The translations under genes were made by a program, and so were the position numbers. A stretch of DNA of 20,106 bases from Prevotellaceae bacterium UBA5903 (GTDB lineage: Bacteria; Bacteroidota; Bacteroidia; Bacteroidales; Bacteroidaceae), in contig DJEH01000147.1 in the NCBI GenBank assembly GCA_002431845.1, positions 1-20,106 of the forward strand, written 5' to 3'. This document shows positions 1 to 9,100 of this stretch, piece by piece. Each line of letters begins with the position of its first letter. Position 1 is the stretch's first letter. The notes under the pieces were generated by a model that was given only the letters and a program-made list of their open reading frames with translations, did not search any database and had not been told where the DNA came from.

Positions 1-16
1 TTCTCTCACCTTGCAC

Positions 17-24
17 TATCTTTG
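17..24 (+). promoter_or_regulatory. Bacteroidetes -7 promoter box of the PBP1A gene
   Basis: TATCTTTG matches the Bacteroidetes -7 consensus TAnnTTTG. It lies 34 bp before the ATG at 59, which implies a short leader of roughly 28 nt. The matching -33 TTTG would fall just outside the window. The surrounding CTTGCACTATCTTTGCA is identical to the purA promoter core on the other strand near 20039-20055. Confidence 0.7.
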
Positions 25-58
25 CACTCATATATATTCATTACAAAAAGAAACTTCT

Positions 59-2710
59 ATGAGTAATAATTCAAAAGGAGTATTCAGCAAACTAACTGTT
101 GGCTTGCACTTTGTTGCTCGCAAAAGCCGTTCTTGCTGGACATGGTATAAAGGACAATACATTGGACGCCCCTGGTGGTACAAAACAATCACCGCCATAT
201 GGTCGTTTGTAGCCTTTATCGTTTTTTATTGTTTTGCCGTTTATTTCAACTTGTTCTGGCTCTTCGGCAAATCACCTTCTATCGAAGAGATTATCCATCC
301 TAAAACTGCCGCTGCATCCGAGATATATAGTGCCGACGGCGTGTTGTTGGGCAAATATTTCGATGAAAATCGTTCGCCTGTGCCATACGATTCTATCAGT
401 CCTGCCTTTTTCGAAGCATTAGTATCAACTGAGGACGAACGTTTTTTCCAACATCATGGTGTAGACTACAAAGGCATTTTTGCTGCTGCCAAGGATGCTG
501 CACACGGACATGCCCGCGGTGCATCTACTATCACACAGCAGTTGGTTAAGAACATGTTCAGAGTGCGCACCTCCTACTCTACTGGTTTATTGGGCAAAAT
601 TCCAGGCCTACGCATTGTCATCATGAAGAGCAAGGAAATTATCATTGCGCAAATGGTAGAACTCTTTACCGACAAGCAAAAGATTTTGGAAATGTATGCC
701 AACACCGTAGATTTTGGATCTAACGCATTTGGTATTAAAACAGCTGCTAAAACTTATTTCAATACCACTCCGAGCCAGCTAAAGCCCGAAGAGGCAGCTG
801 TGCTTGTGGGACTCCTCAAAGCTACTTCAGCCTACAACCCGCGTATCAACCCCACAAACTCACTCCGACGTCGCAACACGGTGCTCACCAATATGTACGA
901 ACACCGCAGTATGTTGGCTCAGCGCTTTGGCGATGTGTATGTAGCAGACCGCGAAACCTTGGAACGCCTACAAGAGACACCTATCAAACTTAACTTCAAT
1001 GTTGAAAATGCTTACGATGGAACTGCTCTCTACTTCCGCGATGCACTAAAGAGCTACATTGAACAAAATTTCCCTGACCTTGACGTAAACTCTGACGGAC
1101 TTAAGATATACACCACACTTGACTCGCGCATGCAAAAATATGCTGAGAAAGCCGTGCACGACAAAATGAAGATTGTGCAGCAAAACTTCGATGCACATTG
1201 GCGTGGTATGGGCGACCCTTGGCGCGATGAAAAAGGCAACATCATTCCAGGCTTTATTGAGGACAAAATCCGTAAGACCGATACTTACAAAATGCTTTTG
1301 GCACGTTTCCCCAACAATGCCGACTCTATCAACTACTATCTAAACAAGCCTCACGATGTAACGCTCTTTAGCTACGATGGCCCTATCCACAAAACCATGT
1401 CAAGCATAGACTCGCTTAAATACATGGTTAAGTTTATGCACACCGGCTTTGTGGCAATGGAACCTGAAACAGGATATGTACGCGCCTATGTGGGCGACAT
1501 CGACTTTAAAACGTGGAAATACGACAAAGTACGCTCTATGCGTCAGCCTGGTTCAACGTTTAAGCTCTTTGTTTATGCCACCGCCATGAAGCAGGGTCTA
1601 ACTCCTGCCGATGCACGCAAAGACGAATACATCAAGATGCGCGTTTACGACCAACAAAAGCACGATAGCGTGGATTGGCAGCCCCACAATGCCAATGGGC
1701 GTTTCTCAAATGCCGACATACCCTTGCGTTCGGCTTTTGCACAAAGTATCAATACCATTGCCGTTAAGTTAGGACAAGAAGTGGGCATTGACAACGTTAT
1801 ACAAACAGCTCACGACATGGGCATCAAGTCGCCACTCGACAACAATCCCTCACTTCCGCTTGGCTCTAACGACGTCAATCTTTTTGAACTTGTCAATGCC
1901 TATGGCACAGTTGCCGACAATGGCTTACACGTAGACCCTGTGATGGTAACAAAGATTATTGACGCCGATGGCAACACCATCTTCGAGGCTAAAACCGACG
2001 ATGGTACACGTGCATTGCCCCAAACAGCCGCCTTCTACATGCAAAAACTGCTTGAAGCTGGCGTACGCGATGCGGGCGGTACGTCACAAACATTTGGCGC
2101 AGGCCAATACCTCGGACCATTCTCTAACCAATTAGACATGGGTGGTAAAACTGGTACTTCAAACAATCACTCAGATGCATGGTTCGTTGGTGTTACCCCC
2201 AGCCTTGTAGCTGGTGCATGGGTTGGTGGCGAATATCGTAGCATACACTTCCGCACGGGAGCATTAGGCCAAGGTAGCCGCACGGCCTTGCCCATCGTAG
2301 CACAGTTCTTTAGAAGTGTGATGGACGATGCTAATCTTCGCTCTAAATACCTACACAAGTATGGCATGCCTCCTGCCGACATCGACGCTTCTACCTACCA
2401 AGCCACCTACAATCCACCCACCGTTCGCAACGACTCGCTGAGCAACGACTCTACCTCGCTTAGCAACGAAGAGGGGCTTGAAGGAGAAGACCTCATGGGA
2501 GGCGAAGAACATAACGAGAGCGAAGGCGAACAAAAATCTACCGAAGGCAATCATAACGATGCATCTCAACCTTCTACCCACAGCAAGGAGAATGCCTCAT
2601 CGCAACATGCCGATGCCAATAGTGCTTCGTCTAGTTCTTCTAACACCCAAAAGAGCAAATCAAAAAAGGCTAAGAAGAGCAATCAGAACGTAGAAAACTT
2701 ATTTGAATAG
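59..2710 (+). CDS. mrcA: Class A penicillin-binding protein 1A (transglycosylase/transpeptidase)
   Basis: This bifunctional peptidoglycan synthase polymerises glycan strands from lipid II and cross-links stem peptides on the periplasmic face of the inner membrane. From the ATG at 59 it has 883 residues. A basic, Trp-rich cytoplasmic tail is followed by one membrane helix at about residues 44-69. The GT51 domain shows the EDERFFQHHG motif with catalytic Glu125 and GASTITQQL from 154. The transpeptidase domain has S499-T-F-K502 (SxxK), S563-I-N565 (SxN) and K697-T-G-T700 (KTG). The last roughly 100 residues are low complexity: acidic and Ser/Asn-rich, ending in a Lys/Ser stretch. An in-frame TTG at 11 would overlap the promoter box, so I prefer the ATG at 59. 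The gene appears monocistronic and converges on miaA. The family is certain; the symbol follows the E. coli PBP1A name. Confidence 0.93.
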   Translation: MSNNSKGVFSKLTVGLHFVARKSRSCWTWYKGQYIGRPWWYKTITAIWSFVAFIVFYCFAVYFNLFWLFGKSPSIEEIIHPKTAAASEIYSADGVLLGKYFDENRSPVPYDSISPAFFEALVSTEDERFFQHHGVDYKGIFAAAKDAAHGHARGASTITQQLVKNMFRVRTSYSTGLLGKIPGLRIVIMKSKEIIIAQMVELFTDKQKILEMYANTVDFGSNAFGIKTAAKTYFNTTPSQLKPEEAAVLVGLLKATSAYNPRINPTNSLRRRNTVLTNMYEHRSMLAQRFGDVYVADRETLERLQETPIKLNFNVENAYDGTALYFRDALKSYIEQNFPDLDVNSDGLKIYTTLDSRMQKYAEKAVHDKMKIVQQNFDAHWRGMGDPWRDEKGNIIPGFIEDKIRKTDTYKMLLARFPNNADSINYYLNKPHDVTLFSYDGPIHKTMSSIDSLKYMVKFMHTGFVAMEPETGYVRAYVGDIDFKTWKYDKVRSMRQPGSTFKLFVYATAMKQGLTPADARKDEYIKMRVYDQQKHDSVDWQPHNANGRFSNADIPLRSAFAQSINTIAVKLGQEVGIDNVIQTAHDMGIKSPLDNNPSLPLGSNDVNLFELVNAYGTVADNGLHVDPVMVTKIIDADGNTIFEAKTDDGTRALPQTAAFYMQKLLEAGVRDAGGTSQTFGAGQYLGPFSNQLDMGGKTGTSNNHSDAWFVGVTPSLVAGAWVGGEYRSIHFRTGALGQGSRTALPIVAQFFRSVMDDANLRSKYLHKYGMPPADIDASTYQATYNPPTVRNDSLSNDSTSLSNEEGLEGEDLMGGEEHNESEGEQKSTEGNHNDASQPSTHSKENASSQHADANSASSSSSNTQKSKSKKAKKSNQNVENLFE

Positions 2711-3002
2711 GAACACACCATTACTCTATACGAGAATGTGTCAAAAAAACTATTAATATAGAAGATAAACACAGGCTAAAAGCCCCAAGCATCTAATCCT
2801 ATGGCATCGCCTTGGGTAATATAAAGATTATAGCCAAGTCGCCCTGTAAGGCAAAAAGCATTGATATGATATGCTTTTGCTCTTACAGGGCGACTTGCTT
2901 ATTGGGTGTTAAAACTAAGACATCGCCTTAAGTCATACACAGAGTTGGTTATAGTTCAAACAAGTTTAATTGCTTGCACAATATAGTCTGTTTTCAACGT
3001 AT
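2711..3002. other. Convergent intergenic spacer with a long hairpin
   Basis: This 292-bp spacer lies between the stop codons of the convergent PBP1A and miaA genes. I see no credible gene in it. It holds a long inverted repeat (2835-2897), a smaller one (CCCAAG at 2784-2789 with CTTGGG at 2811-2816), and a direct repeat CATCGCCTT at 2805-2813 and 2921-2929. Confidence 0.7.
2835..2897. repeat. 63-nt hairpin between convergent genes, possible bidirectional terminator
   Basis: CAAGTCGCCCTGTAAG (2835-2850) pairs perfectly over 16 bp with CTTACAGGGCGACTTG (2882-2897). The stem continues with GCAAAA-GCA against TGCTTTTGC, interrupted by one bulge on each side, around an AT-rich loop. Its position between two convergent stops suggests termination in both directions. 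No T-run follows on either strand, so a REP-like dispersed hairpin is the alternative. Confidence 0.6.
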
Positions 3003-3866
3003 TTACTCTCCCAGTTCAACCCATTTCACATCTTCGTCCTTTTTAAACCACGTCATTTGTTTTTTGGCATATACCCGCGAGTTACGTCGTATTTTATCAA
3101 GTGCAAAATCAAGCGTCCACTCACCATCAAAATAGCGAAAGAGTTCTTTGTAGCCCACGGTATTGAGCGAATTGTATTGGCGATAGGGAAGTACACGCTT
3201 TGCCTCTTCTATCAATCCTTGTTGCACCATAACATCAACACGATGATTTATGCGATCAAAAAGGATGGGACGCGGACGCTGCAGACCAATTTTTTCTATT
3301 ACGAAAGGACGTTGCACTTGCTTTCGCACCCTAAAGGAACTGAAGGGGCATCCCGTCATATAGCAAATTTCGAGTGCATGAACCACTCGCTTGGGGTTTC
3401 GCTTATCGCATTCATCGTAATACTGAGGGTCGAGCAAGCGTAGTTCGCGTACAAGAGGCTCTAATCCTTCCATTTCATAGCGTTGCTTTAATAAAGCACG
3501 AGTTTCATCATCAACAGTCGGAATATCATCAATACCTTTGCACACAGCATCAATATACATCATTGAACCACCCGACATTACCACAGTGTCGTGTGTGCGA
3601 AACAAATCATTGAGCAACTTCATTGCATCTTGTTCATACTGCGCTGCACTATAATACTCATCGAGCGATAGTGTACCCACAAAGTAATGGTGCACCCGCT
3701 TCATCTCTTCAGCAGTAGGTGCAGCCGTACCTATGGGGATGTCCTTATATATTTGTCGCGAGTCGGCATTAAGAATAGGACAACCATATTGCTCTGCCAT
3801 TTGCAAAGCATATTCCGTTTTTCCTATCCCCGTAGGACCTATAATTACTTTGAGTGTTTTGTTCAT
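3003..3866 (-). CDS. miaA: tRNA dimethylallyltransferase MiaA
   Basis: MiaA transfers a dimethylallyl group from DMAPP to N6 of A37 in tRNAs reading UNN codons. The 287-residue product starts MNKTLKVIIGPTGIGKTEYA, placing the P-loop GPTGIGKT at residues 10-17. Further family motifs are ADSRQIYKD, the SGGSMMYIDAVCKGIDDIP stretch and NPKRVVHALEI, and the length is typical. In-frame starts further upstream (ATG at 3875, and a longer extension to 3926) would add residues absent from the family and would run into a hairpin, so the ATG at 3866 is preferred. It follows the TonB receptor on the same strand after 115 bp and may be partly co-transcribed. Many Bacteroidales carry two miaA genes; I cannot tell which this is. 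Confidence 0.94.
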   Translation of the reverse strand: MNKTLKVIIGPTGIGKTEYALQMAEQYGCPILNADSRQIYKDIPIGTAAPTAEEMKRVHHYFVGTLSLDEYYSAAQYEQDAMKLLNDLFRTHDTVVMSGGSMMYIDAVCKGIDDIPTVDDETRALLKQRYEMEGLEPLVRELRLLDPQYYDECDKRNPKRVVHALEICYMTGCPFSSFRVRKQVQRPFVIEKIGLQRPRPILFDRINHRVDVMVQQGLIEEAKRVLPYRQYNSLNTVGYKELFRYFDGEWTLDFALDKIRRNSRVYAKKQMTWFKKDEDVKWVELGE

Positions 3867-3886
3867 GACATACATTATGATAAGTG

Positions 3887-3932
3887 ATTGCCATGCCTGC
3901 CTCTTTCTGAAGAGAGAGCCAGTCATGGCAAT
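3887..3932 (-). repeat. Hairpin between the TonB receptor stop and the miaA start
   Basis: ATTGCCATG (3887-3895) pairs perfectly with CATGGCAAT (3924-3932). The inner part continues with CTG, a C-C mismatch, and CTCTTTC against GAGAGAG (one wobble), closing on a TGAA loop. It lies about 20 nt upstream of the miaA ATG and 50 nt downstream of the receptor stop. It could be a leader structure for miaA or a weak terminator of the receptor gene. There is no T-run after it. Confidence 0.55.
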
Positions 3933-3981
3933 ATGTTTATGTGTTTACATGTGGTGTTTAAACCTGTATTATAATCTTCAA

Positions 3982-6054
3982 TTAAAGTTTAATACCCACG
4001 CCTGCCATTACCAAGATACCCGGTTGGCGCACATTGGCAATGTCGTAATAGCGGTGATTGATAAGATTTATCATATCTACAAATAGATTGTAACGACTAC
4101 CTACCCATGAGAGTTTGCAATCAAGCAAAGCGTGTGTACCATAGGGCCTAAGCTGTGCAGTTGGCTTGAGGTCCTTATATACCAAGTATGCTCCTTCGCG
4201 TTGTTGCACTCTAAGAGACCAATCGGCAGAGAGATGGCTCACTATGCGATGACGGAGATGTGCCACAAATTTATGTCGCAAATACTCCATAGCATAGTTC
4301 GACTTGAAATATTCTTCGCCCTTACGACGATGTTGATAAAGCCATGCATACGAAATGCTTAACTGCTCAAAGGGTTGTTTGTTGCCCCAAAGAGTAGTGA
4401 GGTTGAGCCGAATGTCTGCCCCTGCTCCATAGTTATCAAGTCCAAACGATGTGGCATGATAAATATCGTCGGCCGAGCGCATCACCCAATCTATCATGTG
4501 CGAACCTCGCTGATAGTGTGCCTTTAGGTGTAAAGTTGCAATAGGATGAACAAAGTCGGCACCTATGCGAAACGACGAACATTCTTCAGGGCGCAAACCC
4601 ACATTGCCCTCTTGCGTAGGACTTTTATACCAAAGATCGGTAAACGAAGGCAGACGCAGCGATTTGTTCCATGAAGCAAAAAGCCTCCATTCTCTAGTGG
4701 GACGATAACTTAAATCTACACCTGGATAGAAACGAAACTTGTTGTCAATAGCATTGTTGCGCTCTGCCATAGCTCCGAACGATAAGGTAAAGCTACGCCA
4801 AACGATGTTGTGTTCAACAAAATAAGATAAGTTTGTTCTGTCGTCCTTACGTGTATAGTAACGAGCCTCTTCATGGGGGATAGGCACATATTGGTCCTCT
4901 TGCAACGAACGTCCAAGATTGGTGCTTAAAATGCTTTCTTCGCGCAGTTCTGCGCCAAAGGCAGTACGCCCCAACAACCATTCTGTCCAAGCGTTAAAGC
5001 CCAGTGTAAACACATCACCCCGATGAAAATTTTCACCTTTATCCGAACCCTTAATAAGTTGATAGTGGTCTATATTTCTTGTCCACGATGCCTTAGGCGA
5101 AAGATGAATACGCCCTTTGGTTTCGGCTTGTACCGAAACAATATAGCGTTTTGTAGCCTCCCACTGATTGGGATAAGCTGCGCTGTAAAAGGTGTTTGCA
5201 CCATAATCATTTGATGTAACTCCTAATTGCATCATAAGGTCAAAGTCTTTGCCTTTGTGCGAGAGCATTCCATAACCTTTTCCGCCTTTAAAACTGCCAT
5301 TCTTCACAGCACCATCTGAGCGTTGCCCACTTCCACTTGCCGATGCTGTCCAGCCTCTTCCCCACTGCCATGAGGTGCGAGCTTCGCCGCGAAGTGTTCC
5401 GTAAGAGCCAGCCTCAACTTGTGCTTCTGCCCACGATGTGGCAACCTGTTTAGTCACAACATTGATAGCACCGCTAAATGCTTGGCTACCCATCACACGC
5501 GATGCGGCCCCCTCGAGCACCTCTATGCGCTCTATATCAGCCACATTTACGGGAAAGTCAGCTGCGTTGTGGCCAGTCTGCGGATTAACAATCGGAATGC
5601 CATTAAGCATAATGGTTATTTGGTCGTGCGTGCCCCCATCTATGCTAATGTCGGTTTGCAATCCAAATCCGCCACGTTGTCTAACATCGACACTGGCTGA
5701 AAGTTTGAGTACATCATTGACAGTGCGCACCCCCGCCGCAGCAAGGTCATCATGCGTCAATGTCAACACTTGCCGTGCAGCTACATTGGCTGCCAATGGT
5801 GCGCGCGATGCTGCTACGCTTGCTTCGCCCAGTGCCAAAGTGTCGGCATGGAGTGCTGCATTGGCATCTCCACTACGGCCTTCTGCATGAGCAAGCGTGG
5901 TGGCCATTAGGCGTGGTGTAGCACAAGTAAGTGTAGCCACACTCAACATACCTATACGCACCTCGCGATGCAAGCAGCTAAACAAGCTCCAGCCTTTACG
6001 ATTAAAATGGCTGAATGTTGCAACAGCTTGCTGCTTTTTTGTTGAATTGAACAT
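3982..6054 (-). CDS. TonB-dependent outer-membrane receptor, BtuB-like
   Basis: This 690-residue protein is a TonB-dependent outer-membrane receptor. It has a long N-terminal export region: a basic/aromatic segment (HFNRKGWSLFSCLHREVRIG, about residues 16-35), then a hydrophobic stretch ending near ATTLAHA. A plug domain follows at about 95-200, with DVLKLSASVDVRQRGG, ISIDGGTHDQITIMLNGIPI and IERIEVLEGAASRVMGSQAFSGAINVVTK. The rest is a beta-barrel with a closing strand ending GVGIKL. This plug type is common in cobalamin (BtuB) and other small-ligand receptors, but the substrate cannot be read from sequence. There is no room in the 122-bp upstream region for a cobalamin riboswitch, and no susC/susD pair or BtuG-type lipoprotein is adjacent. 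The ATG at 6054 sits about 32 bp after a -7 box (6086-6093). Confidence 0.85.
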   Translation of the reverse strand: MFNSTKKQQAVATFSHFNRKGWSLFSCLHREVRIGMLSVATLTCATPRLMATTLAHAEGRSGDANAALHADTLALGEASVAASRAPLAANVAARQVLTLTHDDLAAAGVRTVNDVLKLSASVDVRQRGGFGLQTDISIDGGTHDQITIMLNGIPIVNPQTGHNAADFPVNVADIERIEVLEGAASRVMGSQAFSGAINVVTKQVATSWAEAQVEAGSYGTLRGEARTSWQWGRGWTASASGSGQRSDGAVKNGSFKGGKGYGMLSHKGKDFDLMMQLGVTSNDYGANTFYSAAYPNQWEATKRYIVSVQAETKGRIHLSPKASWTRNIDHYQLIKGSDKGENFHRGDVFTLGFNAWTEWLLGRTAFGAELREESILSTNLGRSLQEDQYVPIPHEEARYYTRKDDRTNLSYFVEHNIVWRSFTLSFGAMAERNNAIDNKFRFYPGVDLSYRPTREWRLFASWNKSLRLPSFTDLWYKSPTQEGNVGLRPEECSSFRIGADFVHPIATLHLKAHYQRGSHMIDWVMRSADDIYHATSFGLDNYGAGADIRLNLTTLWGNKQPFEQLSISYAWLYQHRRKGEEYFKSNYAMEYLRHKFVAHLRHRIVSHLSADWSLRVQQREGAYLVYKDLKPTAQLRPYGTHALLDCKLSWVGSRYNLFVDMINLINHRYYDIANVRQPGILVMAGVGIKL

Positions 6055-6085
6055 TGTATAATTTTTTTAAATTAAAAAACGCTTG

Positions 6086-6093
6086 CAAAGTTA
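6086..6093 (-). promoter_or_regulatory. -7 box of the TonB receptor gene
   Basis: Read on the minus strand this is TAACTTTG, a match to TAnnTTTG, 31 bp upstream of the receptor ATG. No clear -33 TTTG is visible at the usual spacing, so the assignment rests on the -7 match and position. Confidence 0.55.
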
Positions 6094-6135
6094 ATACTTT
6101 TAATTTTATTGTTGTCACTGCATGCTTCTTCTTGT

Positions 6136-6151
6136 AAAGATAGGTATCTTT
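6136..6151. promoter_or_regulatory. Palindrome AAAGATA-GG-TATCTTT overlapping the mfd promoter
   Basis: The two 7-bp arms at 6136-6142 and 6145-6151 are perfect inverted repeats separated by GG. The right arm is the mfd -7 box. The left arm reads TATCTTTA on the minus strand and could act as a weaker box towards the TonB receptor gene. The symmetry could also be an operator. Confidence 0.45.
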
Positions 6152-6152
6152 G
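6145..6152 (+). promoter_or_regulatory. -7 promoter box of mfd
   Basis: TATCTTTG followed by CATAC matches the Bacteroidetes -7 consensus. It ends 24 bp before the mfd ATG at 6177, so the leader would be under 20 nt. This supports the ATG at 6177 as the start. No good -33 TTTG at 19 bp spacing was seen. Confidence 0.65.
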
Positions 6153-6176
6153 CATACAAATATAATGTTGTAACCC

Positions 6177-9100
6177 ATGCAGCAACTATCAGACTTATTA
6201 TCAATCTTTGCCAAGCATCCACAAGTGGCTGCTTTAGCTAAGATTATCAACGATCATTCTCCTAATCTCACACATATACAAGGGGCACAAGCTTCTGCCA
6301 CAAGCCTTTTGTTTGCTTCGCTCACTGCACGCCAGCAAGGAGCAAATAGGCCTTTTCTCTTTATTCTTAACGATGAGGAAGAGGCTGGCTATTTTTATCA
6401 CGACCTTACAAGTATGTTGGGCGACGAAGTGGCACTATTTTATCCTTCTACTTACAGAAGGGCGGTTAAATACGCTCAACGCGATGCAGCTAACGAGATA
6501 TTGCGCACCGAGGTTCTCAACCGCTTGGCTTCGTGGAATGTTGATAAAGCCAAGCCGCTCTATGTGGTAACATTTCCTGCTGCCCTCTCAGAGTTGGTAG
6601 CACCGCTCAAAATGGTTCAAGACAATAGTATTGAACTATCTGAAGGCAATGAGTACGACCTCACCATGTTGAGCAAGCAGTTAATAGATATTGGTTTTAA
6701 ACGCACAGATTATGTGTACGAACCTGGTGAGTTTGCCATACGTGGTTCCATACTTGATGTTTATTCGTATGCCTCTGAATATCCCTTCCGCATCGACTTC
6801 TTTGGCGATGAAGTGGATAGCATACGCACTTTCGAAGTGCAAACGCAACTCTCAAAGGAGCATAAGCAAAAGGTTTGTGTAGTAGCCGACACTGAGGTGA
6901 AAGCCGAGGGCGAATTGGTAACCTTTACCAACTATTTGCCCACCGACACGGTACTCGTTGTAAAAGACCTTGGCTTTATTCACGATACCATCGAACGCAT
7001 TTATCAAGAGGGATTTGCTCGACAAGCGCAACAAGAACTTGAAGCCACATCCGAGATGGAACAAGCTGAACAACAAATGCGGCTTAAAAAAGAACTTTTG
7101 CTCACTACTGGCGAAGTTTTCTTGCGTGGTGTGGCCTCATTGCAACGCATTAATATTGGTGCACAGCCATTAGGCAAAGCTTATGTAGCATTGCATTTCA
7201 ACACACAGCCGCAACCGCTTTATCATAAAAACTTTGAGATGCTAAAGCACGACCTCAGCCAGTATAAAGCAGACGGATATACCACTTACATTTTGGCTGA
7301 TAGTTCTAAGCAAACCGAGCGACTGCAAAACATCATGGAAGAAATGAATGCAGCCTCGCAACTGTTTGTACCAGTAGAACACACCTTGCATGGGGGCTTT
7401 GTAGACAACGACCTGCGTGTATGTTTTTTTACCGACCACCAAATATTCGACCGCTTTCATAAGTATAGCCTCAAGAGCGACCATGCACGCGATGCAAAAA
7501 TGGCGCTTACGCTGAAAGAACTTATGCAGTTTGAACCTGGCGACTATGTAGTACACATCGACCATGGAGTTGGACGCTTTGCCGGACTTGTACGCATGCC
7601 TGGTGCCGATGGCGAAATGCAAGAGATGATTAAGCTCATCTACAAAAACGATGATGCTGTATACGTAAGTATCCACTCTTTACATAAAGTATCAAAATAT
7701 AAAGGCAAAGAGGGCGAGCCACCTCGCATAAGTGCACTTGGTACGGGAGCTTGGGAAAAACTGAAGGAACGCACCAAAAAGAAAATTAAAGATATTGCAC
7801 GCGACCTTATTAAGCTTTACTCGCAACGCAAACAAGAAAAGGGGTTCCAGTTCAGCGCCGACTCCTTTATGCAGCACGAACTCGAAGCGGGCTTTGCCTA
7901 TGAGGACACACCCGACCAACTAAAAGTGACGCAAGAGGTAAAACACGACATGGAGAGTGCACGACCTATGGACCGCTTAGTATGTGGTGATGTGGGCTTT
8001 GGCAAAACCGAAATTGCCGTGCGAGCAGCTATGAAAGCTTGTGCCGACAACAAGCAAGTGGCAGTACTTGTGCCTACCACCGTATTGGCACTGCAACACT
8101 ACAAAACCTTTGCTTCAAGGCTCAAGGATTTTCCCGTAAGGGTAGACTATCTGACACGTGCACGCTCTACTGCACAAACCAAAGCCATACTAAAGGACCT
8201 TAGCGAGGGCAAAATCAATATTCTTGTAGGTACGCAGAAACTGGTTGGAAAAACTGTAAAATGGAACGATTTGGGCCTGCTTATTATTGATGAGGAACAA
8301 AAGTTTGGCGTTTCGGTTAAAGAAAAATTGCGCCAACTAAAGGTTAATGTAGACACACTCACGATGTCTGCCACTCCTATTCCACGAACGCTCCAATTCT
8401 CGCTTATGGGGGCACGCGACTTTAGTGTCATACAGACTCCTCCCCCTAACAGAAGACCTATACAAACCGAAATTCATACCTTTAGTCACGAGATTATTGC
8501 CGAAGCCATAAACTTTGAGATGAGCCGAAATGGACAAGTGTACATTGTTACTCATCGTGTGGCTGCATTGCAAAATTTGGCCGACTTGGTACACAAATAT
8601 GTGCCCGATGCACGCGTTGCCATCGGACACGGGCAAATGCCACCCGACCAATTAGAAAAGATAGTTACAGGCTTTGTTAATTACGACTATGATGTACTTA
8701 TCTCTACCACTATCGTAGAGAATGGTATAGATGTGCCCAATGCCAACACTATCATCATTGATGCGGCTCACCATTTTGGCTTGTCAGACCTTCACCAAAT
8801 GCGTGGACGCGTAGGGCGCAGTTCTCAAAAGGCTTTCTGCTACCTTTTGGCTCCTCCGTTGGCATTGCTTCCCGACGTGTCGCGACGCCGACTCGAAGCT
8901 ATTGAAAACTTCTCAGACCTTGGTTCGGGCATACACATTGCCATGCAAGATCTTGACATACGTGGGGCTGGCAATCTGCTCGGCTCTGAACAGAGTGGCT
9001 TTATAGCCGACCTTGGTTACGAAACCTACCAAAAAATATTGGCAGAGGCTGTAAGCGAATTGAAGAACGATGAGTTTGCCGACCTTTATGCTGATGAACT

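Noticed and set aside
11..58. Longer PBP1A start at a TTG codon
   Set aside because: It would place the -7 box inside the coding region. The ATG at 59 gives a normal short leader.
5438..5890. Open frame of 150 codons on the plus strand inside the TonB receptor gene
   Set aside because: Antisense shadow of an Ala-rich receptor segment, with no start context or family resemblance.
6055..6176. Cobalamin riboswitch upstream of the BtuB-like receptor
   Set aside because: The -7 box leaves a leader of only about 25 nt, and no B12-box-like sequence was seen.
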